A stretch of DNA of 64,000 nt from Octadecabacter ascidiaceicola (GCF_900185015.1 NZ_FXYD01000001.1:434001-498000); one strand, 5' to 3'; shown: positions 27,140 through 37,855, counted from the first letter of the stretch. Numbers and translations are program-made. The notes: a model not told the origin generated them from the sequence alone.

Positions 27140-27727
27140 TTAGCTAGCAGCAGCCTTTTCATCGACAGCACGCAATGCCGCCGCATAGCCTCCTTCGGCA
27201 ATCCATGACGTCTCAGCAGCGGTTGGCGTCCGCCCTAACGCCGCGTTGCGAAATGGGAAACGGCCGAACTGGCGGATGATCAAACGGTGCGCACAAGCAT
27301 GGCGCAAGTTGTCCACGCCGGTTTCCGGCAAGCGTGTTTTCATCAAACGCACGCAGCGATCCTGATCGATCAGGTTTTCAGAATGCATGAGCGGCATGTA
27401 AAAAAACTGACGGACGGGTTCAGGAATACGCATATCCCAATCGCGTTCGATGGCGACTTTCGTGGCCGCACGCGCACTTTTGTCAGTCGCGAATGAGTCT
27501 GCATGCCCGCGAAACATATTGCGAGGGAATTGATCCGTAAGAACGATATACCCTAGCGTGCCAACCGGAGACGTCAGCCAAAGACCGCACGAACCGGTTT
27601 GTGCTTCGTGCCAAGTTTCTTCAAACTTCTCACGCACTTGCGCGTCGAGCTCTTCTGAACCGACGTACCAGCCTTTCGGTCCGACTTCATCAACCCAGTA
27701 CGATAATACCTGCTCAGGCGTGACCAT
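27140..27727 (-). CDS. DUF924 family protein
   Basis: A 195-residue soluble helical protein with DUF924 marks (VLSYWVDEVGPKGWY, DQFPRNMFRG, FFYMPLMHSE, RFPFRNAALGR). The ATG at 27727 with GAAAGGG upstream is preferred over one five codons earlier (27742). The family has a tetratricopeptide-like fold and no established role. It stands alone between the GGDEF gene and an MFS gene. Confidence 0.88.
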   Translation of the reverse strand: MVTPEQVLSYWVDEVGPKGWYVGSEELDAQVREKFEETWHEAQTGSCGLWLTSPVGTLGYIVLTDQFPRNMFRGHADSFATDKSARAATKVAIERDWDMRIPEPVRQFFYMPLMHSENLIDQDRCVRLMKTRLPETGVDNLRHACAHRLIIRQFGRFPFRNAALGRTPTAAETSWIAEGGYAAALRAVDEKAAAS

Positions 27728-27809
27728 CGCCAACCCTTTCAATCGTTATCCGAGCCTTTAACTGGCTCTTTAATTGGAAAGTTGCAGAAACGGTTTGATC
27801 TGGCAACCG

Positions 27810-29084
27810 TTAGGATGGATCTTCTTCATTGTCTGCCTGTTCATCGAGTTCCGCATCGATATAGATTTCTTGCGCCAACTCCATCGCAACTGGTGACGCA
27901 TTGGCCATAACGGGCGAGTATGGAACCTGATCTTCGACCGATGTTTCGCTTGGTCGTTGCAGTACTCGAACGACCCCGTAAAGCGCCATTGCCGACATCA
28001 GCAATGCAACAACAACCCAGAATGCCGCTTCCCCGAACACTCCCATTACGTAACCAATTAAGATTGGGCCCGTGATCGCGCCGACCCCGTTGATAAAGAT
28101 AAAGCCTGCCGATGCAGCCGCCATATCTTCGTGCTCAAGGAAGTCATTCGCATAGGCAATGTAGAGCGCATAGAGCGGGTTGGACGTACCGCCCACAAGT
28201 GCGGCGCCAACCAGAATAACGTAGAAATTCCCCCCCGACATCGCAGCCAACATAGCGCCTGCCCCGCCTAACGCGGCGGTTCCAATAATCAAAACACGGC
28301 GATCCATCCGATCCGACGCCCAACCAATCGGATATTGCGCGACAAGCGCTGCGATGTAGATTACCGAAACCAACAGTGAAATCTGCGCCACGCTCAGTCC
28401 GGCTTGGGTGCCGTAAACAGCCGTCATCCCGAATTGTGCCGCGAACACACCGCCAAGCAGGAACATCCCGATTGACGCCAGTGGCGAAGTTTGGACAAGG
28501 TCTTTGATCTTCATAGGGCGTGTCGTGTCAAACGACGGTGTCGGCACGACTGAAAGCAAGATCGGCGCAAACGCCAAAGACACCAGAACCGATGGAATAA
28601 TGAACAAAATGTAACCGCTCACGTCCCCGAGGCTCAGAATACCTTGGGCTAAAACGATGCCCGCCATTTGCGCCAGCATATAGATGCTAAGGGACTGGCC
28701 GCGCGTTTCATTGGTGGCCGAATTGTTTAGCCAGCTTTCAGCCGTCACATAAACGCCCGAGAAACAGAACCCGATCACGACACGTCCCATGGTCCACGCC
28801 CAGACTTCGGGCAACACCGGATATAGGATTAATACAGCTGAAATCGTTGACCCAAGAGCCGCAAACACCCGCACATGGCCAACCCGTCGGATCATTTCAG
28901 GCGCAAGACGCGACCCGCCAAGAAAGCCTACAAAATAGGCCGACATCACGATCGACATCTCGAACGTCGAAAAGTTCTCAATGCCGCCACGAATACCCAG
29001 CAACGTCCCCTGCAAGCCGTTACCGACCATCAACATGAACATGCCGAGGAACAACGCCCAAGAAGAGATAAAAACCTTAAACAT
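27810..29084 (-). CDS. MFS transporter (YcaD/quinolone-like subgroup)
   Basis: A 424-residue transporter with 12 hydrophobic segments. Its MFS loops include SRLAPEMIRRVGHVRVFA after helix 2 and SDRMDRRVLIIG in the second half. The C-terminal 40 residues are acidic and cytoplasmic (ELDEQADNEEDPS). The substrate is not evident. It is unrelated in detail to the MFS protein at 22840. Confidence 0.85.
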   Translation of the reverse strand: MFKVFISSWALFLGMFMLMVGNGLQGTLLGIRGGIENFSTFEMSIVMSAYFVGFLGGSRLAPEMIRRVGHVRVFAALGSTISAVLILYPVLPEVWAWTMGRVVIGFCFSGVYVTAESWLNNSATNETRGQSLSIYMLAQMAGIVLAQGILSLGDVSGYILFIIPSVLVSLAFAPILLSVVPTPSFDTTRPMKIKDLVQTSPLASIGMFLLGGVFAAQFGMTAVYGTQAGLSVAQISLLVSVIYIAALVAQYPIGWASDRMDRRVLIIGTAALGGAGAMLAAMSGGNFYVILVGAALVGGTSNPLYALYIAYANDFLEHEDMAAASAGFIFINGVGAITGPILIGYVMGVFGEAAFWVVVALLMSAMALYGVVRVLQRPSETSVEDQVPYSPVMANASPVAMELAQEIYIDAELDEQADNEEDPS

Positions 29085-29286
29085 AGCACGCCCTTTGGAA
29101 AACGATTCCGCCTGATACCCTAGTCATGGGGCCCACGATCAATGACATCGCACTTAAGAGCGACATGTTAATGGCGAAATCGGCCAATGCGCCACCTTCC
29201 CGCATACTTATAAATAATCGAACAGACAATTACTGTCGAAGATCATCGCATTGGTTAAGTAACGGAATGGAGGTTGGAAAAGCCGG

Positions 29287-29616
29287 CTAGGAATCATCGT
29301 TCGGAATATACTTTTCTAGTCGAGACACACGTCGCTGTGCCTGACGGTAACCAGATACAGCTAAAACGCCGCCACAAATAACAAACGCTATGCATGCAAG
29401 GAAAAGTGCGTCATCTTTACCCACGGTTAGAAGCCTCTCCAAACCAAGCCAAAATGCCCCTGAAAACAGAAATCCACCAACCGAAAACTGCCATATTTCC
29501 TCTAGCGCTGAGGATGAATTCTCTAGTATTGCGCTTTTGGGGACCGGACATACTTCTTCGTTCAATGAATGGTATGTGTTCTCGATTATCGCGCCAGTCT
29601 TATTTACAGTTGCCAT
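29287..29616 (-). CDS. Unknown two-helix membrane protein (cassette gene 2)
   Basis: A 109-residue protein with two membrane segments (FSVGGFLFSGAFWLGLERLL and ALFLACIAFVICGGVLAVSGY) and a basic C-terminal tail ending near KYIPNDDS. Its start overlaps the stop of the zinc-ribbon gene by one base (TAATG), so the two are coupled. The stretch is richer in A and T than its surroundings, with rarer codons, suggesting acquired DNA. I recognise no family. Confidence 0.6.
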   Translation of the reverse strand: MATVNKTGAIIENTYHSLNEEVCPVPKSAILENSSSALEEIWQFSVGGFLFSGAFWLGLERLLTVGKDDALFLACIAFVICGGVLAVSGYRQAQRRVSRLEKYIPNDDS

Positions 29617-29963
29617 TAGTCAACCACCTTTGAGTCGTCGGACTTTTTGGAGTCCGCCAGCAATTTATCAAGCATGTTTTTACTAAAAAACCGCATGTAA
29701 CCACAATTAACGCAAGCCGTTGCGTATGCCGGTGCATAGCCTCCCAACCCTATCAAAGGTTCTGTTTGGCCGATTGGAATCGCGTATTCGGTATCAAGCA
29801 CTACATTCCTGGAATCGTTGCAGACAGGACAAGTGTCATTCTCCTGCCCCCCAGCACGTTCGTTTAAGAAATTAGATAACTCTACTCCACGTTCAAGAGG
29901 AACTCGTTTGGAATAGTCCTTCGAATGCCCATCTTGCTCGTCTTTGTTTTCTGACATCTTCAA
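29616..29963 (-). CDS. Unknown zinc-ribbon protein (cassette gene 1)
   Basis: A 115-residue protein. A charged N-terminus is followed by a treble-clef-like or zinc-ribbon arrangement: CPVC at residues 45-48 and CVNC near residue 87, with about 40 residues between. LIGLGGYAPAYATACVNCGYMRFF resembles the domains that bind nucleic acid or act as structural zinc sites. It is translationally coupled to the downstream membrane protein. Function is unknown. Confidence 0.6.
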   Translation of the reverse strand: MKMSENKDEQDGHSKDYSKRVPLERGVELSNFLNERAGGQENDTCPVCNDSRNVVLDTEYAIPIGQTEPLIGLGGYAPAYATACVNCGYMRFFSKNMLDKLLADSKKSDDSKVVD

Positions 29964-30047
29964 TCCCTTTTAATCTCTTCAGAACATACCTGTTGGCATT
30001 TCATCAAAGTTTGTACGGAACTAGATGGGCTACGCAAGTGGCTACCC

Positions 30048-31094
30048 CTAAGGCAGCAAAATCGACGCATCACCATAGCTGAAAAACCGGTAGTCGTTCG
30101 CAATCGCATGGGCATAAATCTCGCGAATGCAGTCTTGGCCCATCAGCGCGCTCACCAGCATCATCAACGTAGACTTTGGCAAATGGAAATTCGTCATCAA
30201 ACCATCGGCAATTTGAAATTCAAACCCTGGGGTGATGAAGATATCCGTATCCCCTTCCCATGCCTCAAGCACACCTGAACGCCCTGCGGTTTCAATCAAC
30301 CGACACGCGGTGGTGCCCACGGGGATCACGCGCCCGCCAGCGGCTTTGGTTACCATCACAGCCGCCGCCGTTTGCGCGCTGACCTGTCCCCATTCGGAAT
30401 GCATGACGTGTTCGGACACATCATCCACCTTCACAGGCAGGAACGTGCCAGCGCCCACATGCAGTGTCACATAGCTGAACTTCACCCCCATCGCGGCAAG
30501 GTCATCCAGCAACCATTGTTCAAAGTGCAACGAAGCAGTAGGTGCGGCGACCGCCCCCGTTTTGGCGGCCCAGACGGTTTGATAATCGTCTTTGTCTTGC
30601 TCATCCGCCGCCCGTTTGGCAGCAATGTAGGGCGGTAAAGGCATCGCGCCGGCCTCGTTCAAGGCGGCATCAAAATCGTCTCCGCTAAGGTTGAATTCAA
30701 GAAAGCCCATCCCGTCATCACGCGCCTTAACGGTCGCAGACAAACTGGGTGAGAACACAATCGTCTCACCATCGCGCACTTTGCGCAACGGCTTGATCAA
30801 CGCGGCCCATGTCCCATCCGCTTGCGGTTCCAGCAAAGTCACTTCGATCTTCGCAACACCGCTTCCATGTTCGCTGTCACGGGTCCGCTCGCCGAACAGC
30901 CGCGCGGGAATAACCTTCGTGTCATTCAGCACCAAATGGTCGCCTGACCGCAGCACCGACACCAGATCGGTTACAATCATATCACGAGTTCGCGCACCTT
31001 GTGCGACCAGCATCTTGGCGGAACTGCGCGGCACGGCTGGACGCACGGCGATCAAGCGTTCCGGCAGATCAAAGTCAAATTCGCTTAGCTTCAT
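30048..31094 (-). CDS. queA: tRNA S-adenosylmethionine ribosyltransferase-isomerase
   Basis: A 348-residue protein that transfers the ribosyl part of SAM to preQ1 at tRNA position 34, forming epoxyqueuosine. Family segments are [20 protein letters not shown] at the N-terminus, [17 protein letters not shown] near 215 and [16 protein letters not shown] near 300. The length is normal. The upstream AsmA-like gene ends 8 bases before its start, so they form one transcript. Confidence 0.96.
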   Translation of the reverse strand: MKLSEFDFDLPERLIAVRPAVPRSSAKMLVAQGARTRDMIVTDLVSVLRSGDHLVLNDTKVIPARLFGERTRDSEHGSGVAKIEVTLLEPQADGTWAALIKPLRKVRDGETIVFSPSLSATVKARDDGMGFLEFNLSGDDFDAALNEAGAMPLPPYIAAKRAADEQDKDDYQTVWAAKTGAVAAPTASLHFEQWLLDDLAAMGVKFSYVTLHVGAGTFLPVKVDDVSEHVMHSEWGQVSAQTAAAVMVTKAAGGRVIPVGTTACRLIETAGRSGVLEAWEGDTDIFITPGFEFQIADGLMTNFHLPKSTLMMLVSALMGQDCIREIYAHAIANDYRFFSYGDASILLP

Positions 31095-31102
31095 GTCACG
31101 TC

Positions 31103-34100
31103 CTATTGGTCCACAGTCGGCGGCGCGCGGCGGAATATTTCACGGAACATTCCCGGCGTCAGTGCAGACAGCGGATTGACCAGAACCTGCGGGTTGTCAA
31201 CGGGACCACGCAGATTGAAATTAAACCCGATCAGCCCCTCGCCCGGCCGCGTTAAAATCGACCCGATGCCGTTGAGCAGGTAAAAGGGTGACACCACGCC
31301 CTGGAAATCCATCGTCTGTCCTGCTGTTGAATAAATGCCATCCAACGAAATCCCCAAACCCGGCCCTGTGGCGCTGGACTGCGTAACGATCACTTGGTTA
31401 GGCGTCAGCCTGAACTTCGCATCGACGTCAGTGAACAACAGCCCCTGCCCATCCAACTGGGTCAGTAACCCAACCACCGAAATCGCATCCAACAAAGACG
31501 CCAATGCTGGTGCGTCCATTACCCGCAAATTGTTCCCAACCAATGTTCCGTCATAGCTGCCCTCAGCGCCCGCGGGAATAAGCGTCAGTTGCAGGTCGCC
31601 TCCGTTGGCATTTCGCAAAAGACGTGTCGCGCGCAACAACGCACCTGCGTCATCCGTAACGATACGGACCGCTGAACGCCCATCAATTGGCACCATTGTT
31701 CCGCGAATGGGTGCTGTTCCGTTCACATCCCCCTGAAATTCCCCCTGTAAGCCAGCAGGCGATGTGAATGTGCCACGAAAATTGTCGAGCTGTATGCTGT
31801 CGGTAACCACCAGACGATCCAAGGTGATTTCCATTGGCGCTCCTTCGCCACCACCACCGGTCCCAAAATTGGCAGACCTTAGATCAAGCGAGCCGCCCGC
31901 GATCTGAACTTGAACAGGGCGCCCTGCACCACGCCCCAAAAGCACGACAGGCGCGTCTAGCCAACCGCCCAGCCGCACGCGCTCAAACGCTGCGCGTTCT
32001 AAACCGCCACCAGAGGCCAGACGGATCGTGCCGGTTGTTTGCAAACCAGGTGCGGAAATCGACAGCTGATCTACACGGGGTGCCGAGCCAAGCTGTCCAA
32101 CAACCGTCAACGCACCTACAGCGCTTCGCGCCTTGGACCACCCCGCCCCAGCCAGCGACAACCCCAAACCGCGCAAATCTGACGTCAGCCGGAAAGACGC
32201 GGCTCCGGGGTTACTTAGATCTATCGCGATCTGGGCCGGTGATTGCCCACTGACCATTCCATCTGGCAAATTAACGTTGAACGCCTCTAGGAACGCAGGA
32301 CCAATCGTGACGTTCGCTTCAACCCGCGCAGTTCCTTCTGATCCGGCCCCAAGCGCACGTGAAAACGTCCCTGTACCGCCGACATCGCCCAACTGAATAG
32401 GGCCGCTCACTACCAAACTGGTCGGGTTCGCCCGCACTTGCAGCTCAGACGCGGTTAATGTTTGGTTTGGAACCAGAGCATCCGAACGCACATTTCGAAC
32501 ACGAGCAGAGGCGGACCAAACCCTCTGATCTGCGCTAATTCCACGTCCCAAGGGCGTTTCAACCAACGCATTAATATCAGCGCGACCTTGCGCAAAGCTA
32601 ACAGGCAGATCGGAATTGCGAAGAACGTTAAACGGTTCAAGGTTTAGAATTGCCATAACTGCTGTGACAGCCCCTGCCAATTCAAGATCAAACCGCGCAG
32701 GCGGATTTGGAATGCCTGTGCGCGGGATAACCATACTACTTCCCGCCATATCAATGCGCCCGCCTTCTGGCGCGGAGACATATCCGTCATCAAGTGTTAA
32801 CGCCATGCGACGGTCAACAATCGACAGAACACCACGGGCGTTTTCAACCGGTGGAACGTTGCGAATATAGCCGACGGTGGCGTCGCGAAACCCGGTCGTC
32901 ATTGCAAACGTCGCCTCGGTGTCAGGGCGGGCTCGAAACGCAATGGACGTGTCATGCAGAACACCGGCGCTAACGTTCGCCGCTAGCCAGTCGCGCGTCT
33001 TAGTTCCAAGATTGGAAGGCCAAAGCGCGATCACTCGCTCCGTGGCAATCTCAGCCATGCTGCCATCCAGTGACACCACCCACCCGTCAGCAATCGCCGT
33101 GATCCTGCCGCGTAGCGAAACGGGAGTATCGCCGCTCTCAAGCACCGCCTGCCCGATATCTAGGGTGAACGGATCAAGCCGAAGGCGGAAATCCAAGTTC
33201 GCCTGTGTAACATCAACCGGATCATCAAAGATAACTTCCGGCGCAATTGTCATCTCTGACAGTTGGATTTGCCCAAGCAACGCCAAAGGCCGGCCATCTT
33301 CAAACTCGCGCAAATAGGTTTGCGCAGTACCCTTTACGTTTCCAAGCGCGCTATTTACTTCAAGTACATCAAACGAAAGCCGCTCATCAGTTGGATCGTA
33401 ATTTAGATAGGTCCGCGCGGACTCAAATGGGATGGGGCGCGTTTGCGAGTTCGGCTGAAGCTCCCCCGCACCAATTTGCAATGATGCAGAAACATCGGAT
33501 AGCTCACCATCTTCCCCCAAATGCCCCCGCACCGCGCCTGAAATAGGCGCATCCAACACGCCCAGCCACGCCAGCAATGGCGATTGGCTTGCGATGTCAG
33601 GCGCTGCCGCGTCCGTAATGTTCAACCCAATTTCAGCCGATCGACTGCCACGCAAAGACTCGTAGCTCAACGCCGCCGTGGTCACATAGGCCCGCCCCGA
33701 TAACAGGGCCACGTCAGCCCGCAGCTGAAGGTCACCGTCATTCACGTCAAGCTCAATGCGGCCGTCATCAACGACCCAAGATCTGCGTGCACGCGCATCA
33801 ACGTAATTGATGATCAACCCATCAGCACGCACCTCTTCAAGCGCTTCCAGTGCGCCTTCTTCGAAAACCCGGTCAATCTGGTCCAGCAGACCCACAAAAC
33901 CATCCGCGGCGCCAATCGCAGTGGCACCTTGATCAAATGCAAGCGCGACGGTGCCATCCCTTGCGCGTCGCAACGATATCTGTGCGCCGTGTAATTTTAT
34001 CTCTTGTGCAAGAACCCGCCCTTGCAAAACGCCGCGTGGGGAAATCAAACCTTCGATACGGGGAACGCGCGCAAGAACACCCCCTTCAGCATCCCAAAGC

Positions 34101-34405
34101 GTTGCGTCCTGCAAAACAAGACGTGGATGCAAGTCCTGCCCGACTGTGAACTTCATCGATCCGAACCCGAGCGAGCCCCCAGCGAGGACTTCGGTAGCAC
34201 GCTTTTCAACATCGCGCACGATCCAGGATGGAGCCGTAACTTCGTGCCCGATAAGCATCACGGCCGCGATCAGCGCCATGATCAACGGCGTCCCGATAAT
34301 CAACACGACCGCACGCAGCCACCACCAAATAGACAAGCGGCGCGGACGGCGGGGTTTCGCCTCCACGTCTACTTCATCTTCTTTTGGTGCGCTGCTCTCA
34401 CTCAT
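31103..34405 (-). CDS. Large AsmA/YhdP-like envelope protein (DUF3971)
   Basis: An 1100-residue protein with an N-terminal proline/arginine-rich cytoplasmic segment, one membrane helix ([21 protein letters not shown], near residues 33-53), and a very long periplasmic beta-rich region. The C-terminal part ends with the [19 protein letters not shown] motif of AsmA_2/DUF3971 proteins. YhdP/TamB-type members are thought to bridge inner and outer membranes for phospholipid transport. The ATG at 34405 is favoured over an in-frame ATG at 34507, which would run into the divergent peroxiredoxin gene. The Shine-Dalgarno is weak. Confidence 0.85.
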   Translation of the reverse strand: MSESSAPKEDEVDVEAKPRRPRRLSIWWWLRAVVLIIGTPLIMALIAAVMLIGHEVTAPSWIVRDVEKRATEVLAGGSLGFGSMKFTVGQDLHPRLVLQDATLWDAEGGVLARVPRIEGLISPRGVLQGRVLAQEIKLHGAQISLRRARDGTVALAFDQGATAIGAADGFVGLLDQIDRVFEEGALEALEEVRADGLIINYVDARARRSWVVDDGRIELDVNDGDLQLRADVALLSGRAYVTTAALSYESLRGSRSAEIGLNITDAAAPDIASQSPLLAWLGVLDAPISGAVRGHLGEDGELSDVSASLQIGAGELQPNSQTRPIPFESARTYLNYDPTDERLSFDVLEVNSALGNVKGTAQTYLREFEDGRPLALLGQIQLSEMTIAPEVIFDDPVDVTQANLDFRLRLDPFTLDIGQAVLESGDTPVSLRGRITAIADGWVVSLDGSMAEIATERVIALWPSNLGTKTRDWLAANVSAGVLHDTSIAFRARPDTEATFAMTTGFRDATVGYIRNVPPVENARGVLSIVDRRMALTLDDGYVSAPEGGRIDMAGSSMVIPRTGIPNPPARFDLELAGAVTAVMAILNLEPFNVLRNSDLPVSFAQGRADINALVETPLGRGISADQRVWSASARVRNVRSDALVPNQTLTASELQVRANPTSLVVSGPIQLGDVGGTGTFSRALGAGSEGTARVEANVTIGPAFLEAFNVNLPDGMVSGQSPAQIAIDLSNPGAASFRLTSDLRGLGLSLAGAGWSKARSAVGALTVVGQLGSAPRVDQLSISAPGLQTTGTIRLASGGGLERAAFERVRLGGWLDAPVVLLGRGAGRPVQVQIAGGSLDLRSANFGTGGGGEGAPMEITLDRLVVTDSIQLDNFRGTFTSPAGLQGEFQGDVNGTAPIRGTMVPIDGRSAVRIVTDDAGALLRATRLLRNANGGDLQLTLIPAGAEGSYDGTLVGNNLRVMDAPALASLLDAISVVGLLTQLDGQGLLFTDVDAKFRLTPNQVIVTQSSATGPGLGISLDGIYSTAGQTMDFQGVVSPFYLLNGIGSILTRPGEGLIGFNFNLRGPVDNPQVLVNPLSALTPGMFREIFRRAPPTVDQ

Positions 34406-34470
34406 TGGGGTGCATAATCGCCTTTCACGCGGTAGAAGGCAAAGGGAATGAAACGCAAATTGGATCACAT

Positions 34471-34932
34471 ATGTCAAAACTTCAGATTGGCGACGCGGCC
34501 CCCGCAATCACCCTGCCCCGAGATGGCGGTGAAACTGTAACGCTAGCGGACATAACAGGCCCATTGGTGCTGTATTTCTACCCCCGCGATGACACGCCTG
34601 GTTGCACCACTGAGGCGATTGGGTTCACGGCAGAGCTCGAGGCATTTGCACAAAGCGGCGCGACGATTTGGGGCGTCAGCAAAGATACAGTCTCAAAACA
34701 TGAAAAGTTCATCACCAAACACGACCTCAAGATCGCACTTCTGTCGGACGCTGATGGAGATCTGTGCGAGCGCTACGGAGTCTGGGGTGAGAAAAAGATG
34801 TACGGCAAAGTCTTCATGGGAATCGAGCGCGCAACCTTTCTTATTGCGGACGGCAAGATCGTCCGCGTCTGGCGCAAGGTAAAAGTCCCTGGCCATGTAG
34901 AAGATGTATTAGAAGCCGTTCGCGGGCTTTAA
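34471..34932 (+). CDS. bcp: Thioredoxin-dependent peroxiredoxin, Bcp/PrxQ type
   Basis: A 153-residue peroxiredoxin with the peroxidatic cysteine at residue 45 (DDTPGCTTEA) and the trailing Arg in WRKVKVPGHV. The usual resolving cysteine five residues later is replaced by Ile50. The only other cysteine is Cys99 in DLCERYGVW, so it is either a 1-Cys enzyme or uses Cys99. GGGAATG lies far upstream; the ATG at 34471 matches homologue starts. It is divergent from the AsmA-like gene. Confidence 0.93.
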   Translation: MSKLQIGDAAPAITLPRDGGETVTLADITGPLVLYFYPRDDTPGCTTEAIGFTAELEAFAQSGATIWGVSKDTVSKHEKFITKHDLKIALLSDADGDLCERYGVWGEKKMYGKVFMGIERATFLIADGKIVRVWRKVKVPGHVEDVLEAVRGL

Positions 34933-34961
34933 CCCGCGAGGCCATTAGTGAGGGACGCTAT

Positions 34962-35408
34962 TTAAACTACTGATAACGTTGCACATTTTGCAATGTGATT
35001 AACACGCACCGACGTGCTGCCTTGGACAATTGCCCCCAAGGCGCCTAGACCGCGCCGCCCGAGAACAATCAAATCCGCGCCGCAACTTTCTGCGTAACCC
35101 ACCAGCACATCTCCCGGATCACCGGTTTTGATGTGTGTTTCGCTCAACGTCTGACCGCAGTTTTCAACAATAGATTTGCCTTGCGCCATCACCTTTTTGT
35201 TGGCTTCCCTCACTTCTTCGGCTGCCGGCATAATCGCAGCCGTTTGATATCCCGGTATCGCCCCCATCGCATAAGCGACAGTTGGCGGCTGCGGAGTGTA
35301 AACAAGGTGGATTTCTGATCCGTATTTGCCCGCCAAATCACACGCGAGCGTCAACGCACGTTCAGAGGGTTCAGATCCATCGAAACCGACGGCAATTTTC
35401 TCAAACAT
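34962..35408 (-). CDS. Universal stress protein UspA family
   Basis: A 148-residue single-domain Usp. The ATP-binding G-xx-G-x9-G-S motif is present (GRRGLGALGAIVQGS near residues 117-131), and the N-terminus starts KIAVGFDGSEPSERAL. AAGGAG precedes the ATG. A perfect FNR/FnrL palindrome lies 58-71 bases upstream (35466-35479), so the gene is probably induced at low oxygen. Confidence 0.92.
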   Translation of the reverse strand: MFEKIAVGFDGSEPSERALTLACDLAGKYGSEIHLVYTPQPPTVAYAMGAIPGYQTAAIMPAAEEVREANKKVMAQGKSIVENCGQTLSETHIKTGDPGDVLVGYAESCGADLIVLGRRGLGALGAIVQGSTSVRVNHIAKCATLSVV

Positions 35409-35465
35409 TTCGTGCTCCTTTGGTTTTAAGCCAAAGCAAACCTAACAGAACCAGCGCAGCGCACC

Positions 35466-35479
35466 TTGATGTGCATCAA
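35466..35479. promoter_or_regulatory. FNR/FnrL-type box upstream of uspA
   Basis: TTGATGTGCATCAA is an exact match to the FNR consensus TTGAT-N4-ATCAA. It sits between the divergent uspA (start 35408) and the DUF455 gene (start 35537), and could control either. FnrL is the oxygen-sensing FNR homologue of Rhodobacterales. Confidence 0.75.
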
Positions 35480-35536
35480 TCATTTGTTCGACGTGAAGTG
35501 TTGTGCATCCAGATAGGTGTCGGTAATTCCCACGCC

Positions 35537-36352
35537 ATGAAACCACTCGCACAAATGGCAGACGACGTTCTGCGCACGCCCGATGGCCGCTCCAAGACCG
35601 CGATCTCACGCGAATACGCCGCCGCTTGGAAAGCCGCGCGCGATGCAGGTGAAGCGCCCGAAATTGGAACAGCGTCCCCGCCCGATATGCCCGCACGCCC
35701 TGCCCAGCCAGAACTGTTGGACCCGCGCGATGTCCCGCGCCGCAAACCCGGCACGCCTGAAGGTCGCATCGCAATTCTACACGCTGTGGCCCACATCGAA
35801 TTGAACGCGGTTGATCTTCACTGGGACATCATCGCGCGGTTTTCAGACACCCCGATGCCCATTGGCTACTATGACGATTGGGTCAAAGCCGCTGACGAAG
35901 AATCCAAACATTTCAACCTGATGTGCGACTGTCTTGAAGCTAATGGGTCCCATTACGGCGCCCTTCCGGCCCATGCTGGCATGTGGCGCGCAGCCGAAGA
36001 CACGGCCAACGATCTTATGGGCCGCCTCGCCGTTGTTCCCATGGTCCTTGAGGCACGCGGCCTCGACGTGACACCCGGCATGATCAAGATTTTCCAGCAA
36101 GCCAAAGACAAGCAAGCGGTTGAAGCGCTGGATGTCATCTACGCCGAAGAAGTCCACCACGTGTCTTACGGTTCAAAATGGTTCCATTTCCTATGTGGCC
36201 GCGACAACCTTGATCCGACACCCGTTTTTCACAACCTCGTCCGCAAATATTTCCACACAACGCTAAAGCCCCCCTTCAACGAGGAAAAGCGAGCCGAAGC
36301 AGGCATTCCGCCCGACTTTTACTGGCCCCTCGCCGAGCAATCTTCCGGCTAG
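35537..36352 (+). CDS. DUF455 ferritin-like protein
   Basis: A 271-residue protein. I use the ATG at 35537; the frame is open far upstream but that part overlaps uspA. The helical domain carries ligands expected for a di-iron ferritin-like bundle: HIELNAVDLHWD near residue 85, DEESKHFN near 120, and EEVHHVSYG near 210. The family (also called MiaE-like in part) has no agreed function. It shares a promoter region, with the FNR-type box, with uspA. No clear Shine-Dalgarno is present. Confidence 0.85.
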   Translation: MKPLAQMADDVLRTPDGRSKTAISREYAAAWKAARDAGEAPEIGTASPPDMPARPAQPELLDPRDVPRRKPGTPEGRIAILHAVAHIELNAVDLHWDIIARFSDTPMPIGYYDDWVKAADEESKHFNLMCDCLEANGSHYGALPAHAGMWRAAEDTANDLMGRLAVVPMVLEARGLDVTPGMIKIFQQAKDKQAVEALDVIYAEEVHHVSYGSKWFHFLCGRDNLDPTPVFHNLVRKYFHTTLKPPFNEEKRAEAGIPPDFYWPLAEQSSG

Positions 36353-36535
36353 CTACAACTTGGGGCTGCTTACCTTTAGATAAATGGGCGAATTGCTGCC
36401 GGAATGCTGCCTATCTTGCTGAATATTCAATATTTTGGGCAAAAACCTTGCCAGAGATTCAGCCACCCGCTAACACAGTCGAGACGTGATGTTGGGGGTT
36501 GCGTTAATGGACAGGGATGGGATCAGGAAACCTAC

Positions 36536-37855
36536 GTGAAAGCTCGGCTTATACATAAACTGCATGTGGCTTTGGAAAAGCGCTTTCCCGAGAAGCGCCT
36601 GTTTCTGCGGTCTGACACTGAAACTCGGTTTATCCGCCTCAAACCGGAAACGCAGCTGGTTGCATGGGCTGGTAGTGCGCTTATCGTCAGCTGGACGATC
36701 ATCGCGACCGCTGTTCTTCTAATGGACAGCATCGGCGCCGGTAACTTCCGCGCCCAAGCACAACGGGATCAAGCTACTTACGAAGATCGCCTGAACGCCC
36801 TATCCACAGAACGCGACGTGCGTGCCAACGAAGCCGTCGCCGCCCAAGCCCGTTTTTCCTCCGCCCTCGAACAGATTTCCCTGATGCAGTCCGAATTGCT
36901 GCGTTCAGAAGACCGCCGCCGTGAACTGGAAACCGGCCTCGAAGTGGTTCAGGTCACGCTGCGCCGCACCATGGGTGAGCGTGAAGCGGCACAAGATCAG
37001 GTTGCCGCACTAGAAGCCGCGATGAGTGGTGATGGCGAAACCCCACTTGGATATGCCCAAGCTGGACAGGCTGATGGCACGGTTGATTTGTTGGCCACTG
37101 CCCTTGCAGACACCGCCGCAGAACGCGATCAAATCGCAAGCGACGCTGAGTTCGCCCTAAGCCGCGCTTCTGAGATGGAGCTTGAACTGCGCCTCTTGCA
37201 AGAACGCAACGACCAGATTTTCCGTCAGCTTGAGGATGCGTTTACAGTTTCTGTTGAACCTCTCGACAACATGTTCCGCGCCGCTGGCATGAACCCTGAC
37301 GACGTGCTTGCACAGGTCCGTCGCGGCTATTCCGGTTCCGGTGGCCCGCTGACCCCGCTTCAATTTTCGACACGTGGCGGCGGTGAAGACCCCGACGCAG
37401 CACGTGCCAACGGGATTCTCGGGTCTATGGACCGATTGAACCTCTATCGCATCGCGGCTGAACGGATTCCGTTCGACATGCCCGTGCGCTCTGGTTTCCG
37501 GTTTACGTCCGGTTTCGGCATGCGCTGGGGCCGAATGCACAACGGAACTGACTTTGCCGCCCCAATTGGAACGCCAATCTACGCTCCGGCGGACGGTGTG
37601 GTAACTTTTGTGGGTTGGTCCTCAGGATATGGGCGCCTCGTCAAGGTACAGCATGCCTTCGGCATCGAGACACGATATGCGCACCAAAGCAGAATGCGCG
37701 TAGAAGTTGGACAAAGACTCTCGCGTGGGGACCGCATTGGTGATATTGGTAACTCTGGTCGTTCAACCGGACCGCACCTGCACTATGAAATCCGCGTAGG
37801 CGGACGCCCCGTTAACCCAATGATTTACATAAGAGCTGGACAAGATGTTTTCTAA
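36536..37855 (+). CDS. M23 peptidase with coiled coil (LmdC-like)
   Basis: A 439-residue protein. The GTG at 36536 is preferred: AGGAAA lies 6 bases upstream and conserved sequence begins there. A membrane helix (LVAWAGSALIVSWTIIATAVLLM, near residues 39-61) is followed by a long periplasmic coiled coil with gaps (80-250). The C-terminal LytM domain has intact zinc motifs (HNGTDFAAPIG and GPHLHYEIRVGG). Such enzymes cut peptidoglycan peptide bridges. Its stop overlaps the bactofilin start, as in the bactofilin-LmdC pairs that control cell shape. Confidence 0.92.
   Translation: MKARLIHKLHVALEKRFPEKRLFLRSDTETRFIRLKPETQLVAWAGSALIVSWTIIATAVLLMDSIGAGNFRAQAQRDQATYEDRLNALSTERDVRANEAVAAQARFSSALEQISLMQSELLRSEDRRRELETGLEVVQVTLRRTMGEREAAQDQVAALEAAMSGDGETPLGYAQAGQADGTVDLLATALADTAAERDQIASDAEFALSRASEMELELRLLQERNDQIFRQLEDAFTVSVEPLDNMFRAAGMNPDDVLAQVRRGYSGSGGPLTPLQFSTRGGGEDPDAARANGILGSMDRLNLYRIAAERIPFDMPVRSGFRFTSGFGMRWGRMHNGTDFAAPIGTPIYAPADGVVTFVGWSSGYGRLVKVQHAFGIETRYAHQSRMRVEVGQRLSRGDRIGDIGNSGRSTGPHLHYEIRVGGRPVNPMIYIRAGQDVF

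Noticed and set aside
36404-36535. Upstream extension of the M23 peptidase to the ATG at 36404
   Set aside because: Conserved sequence begins at the GTG at 36536, which has AGGAAA upstream. The extension lacks protein character.
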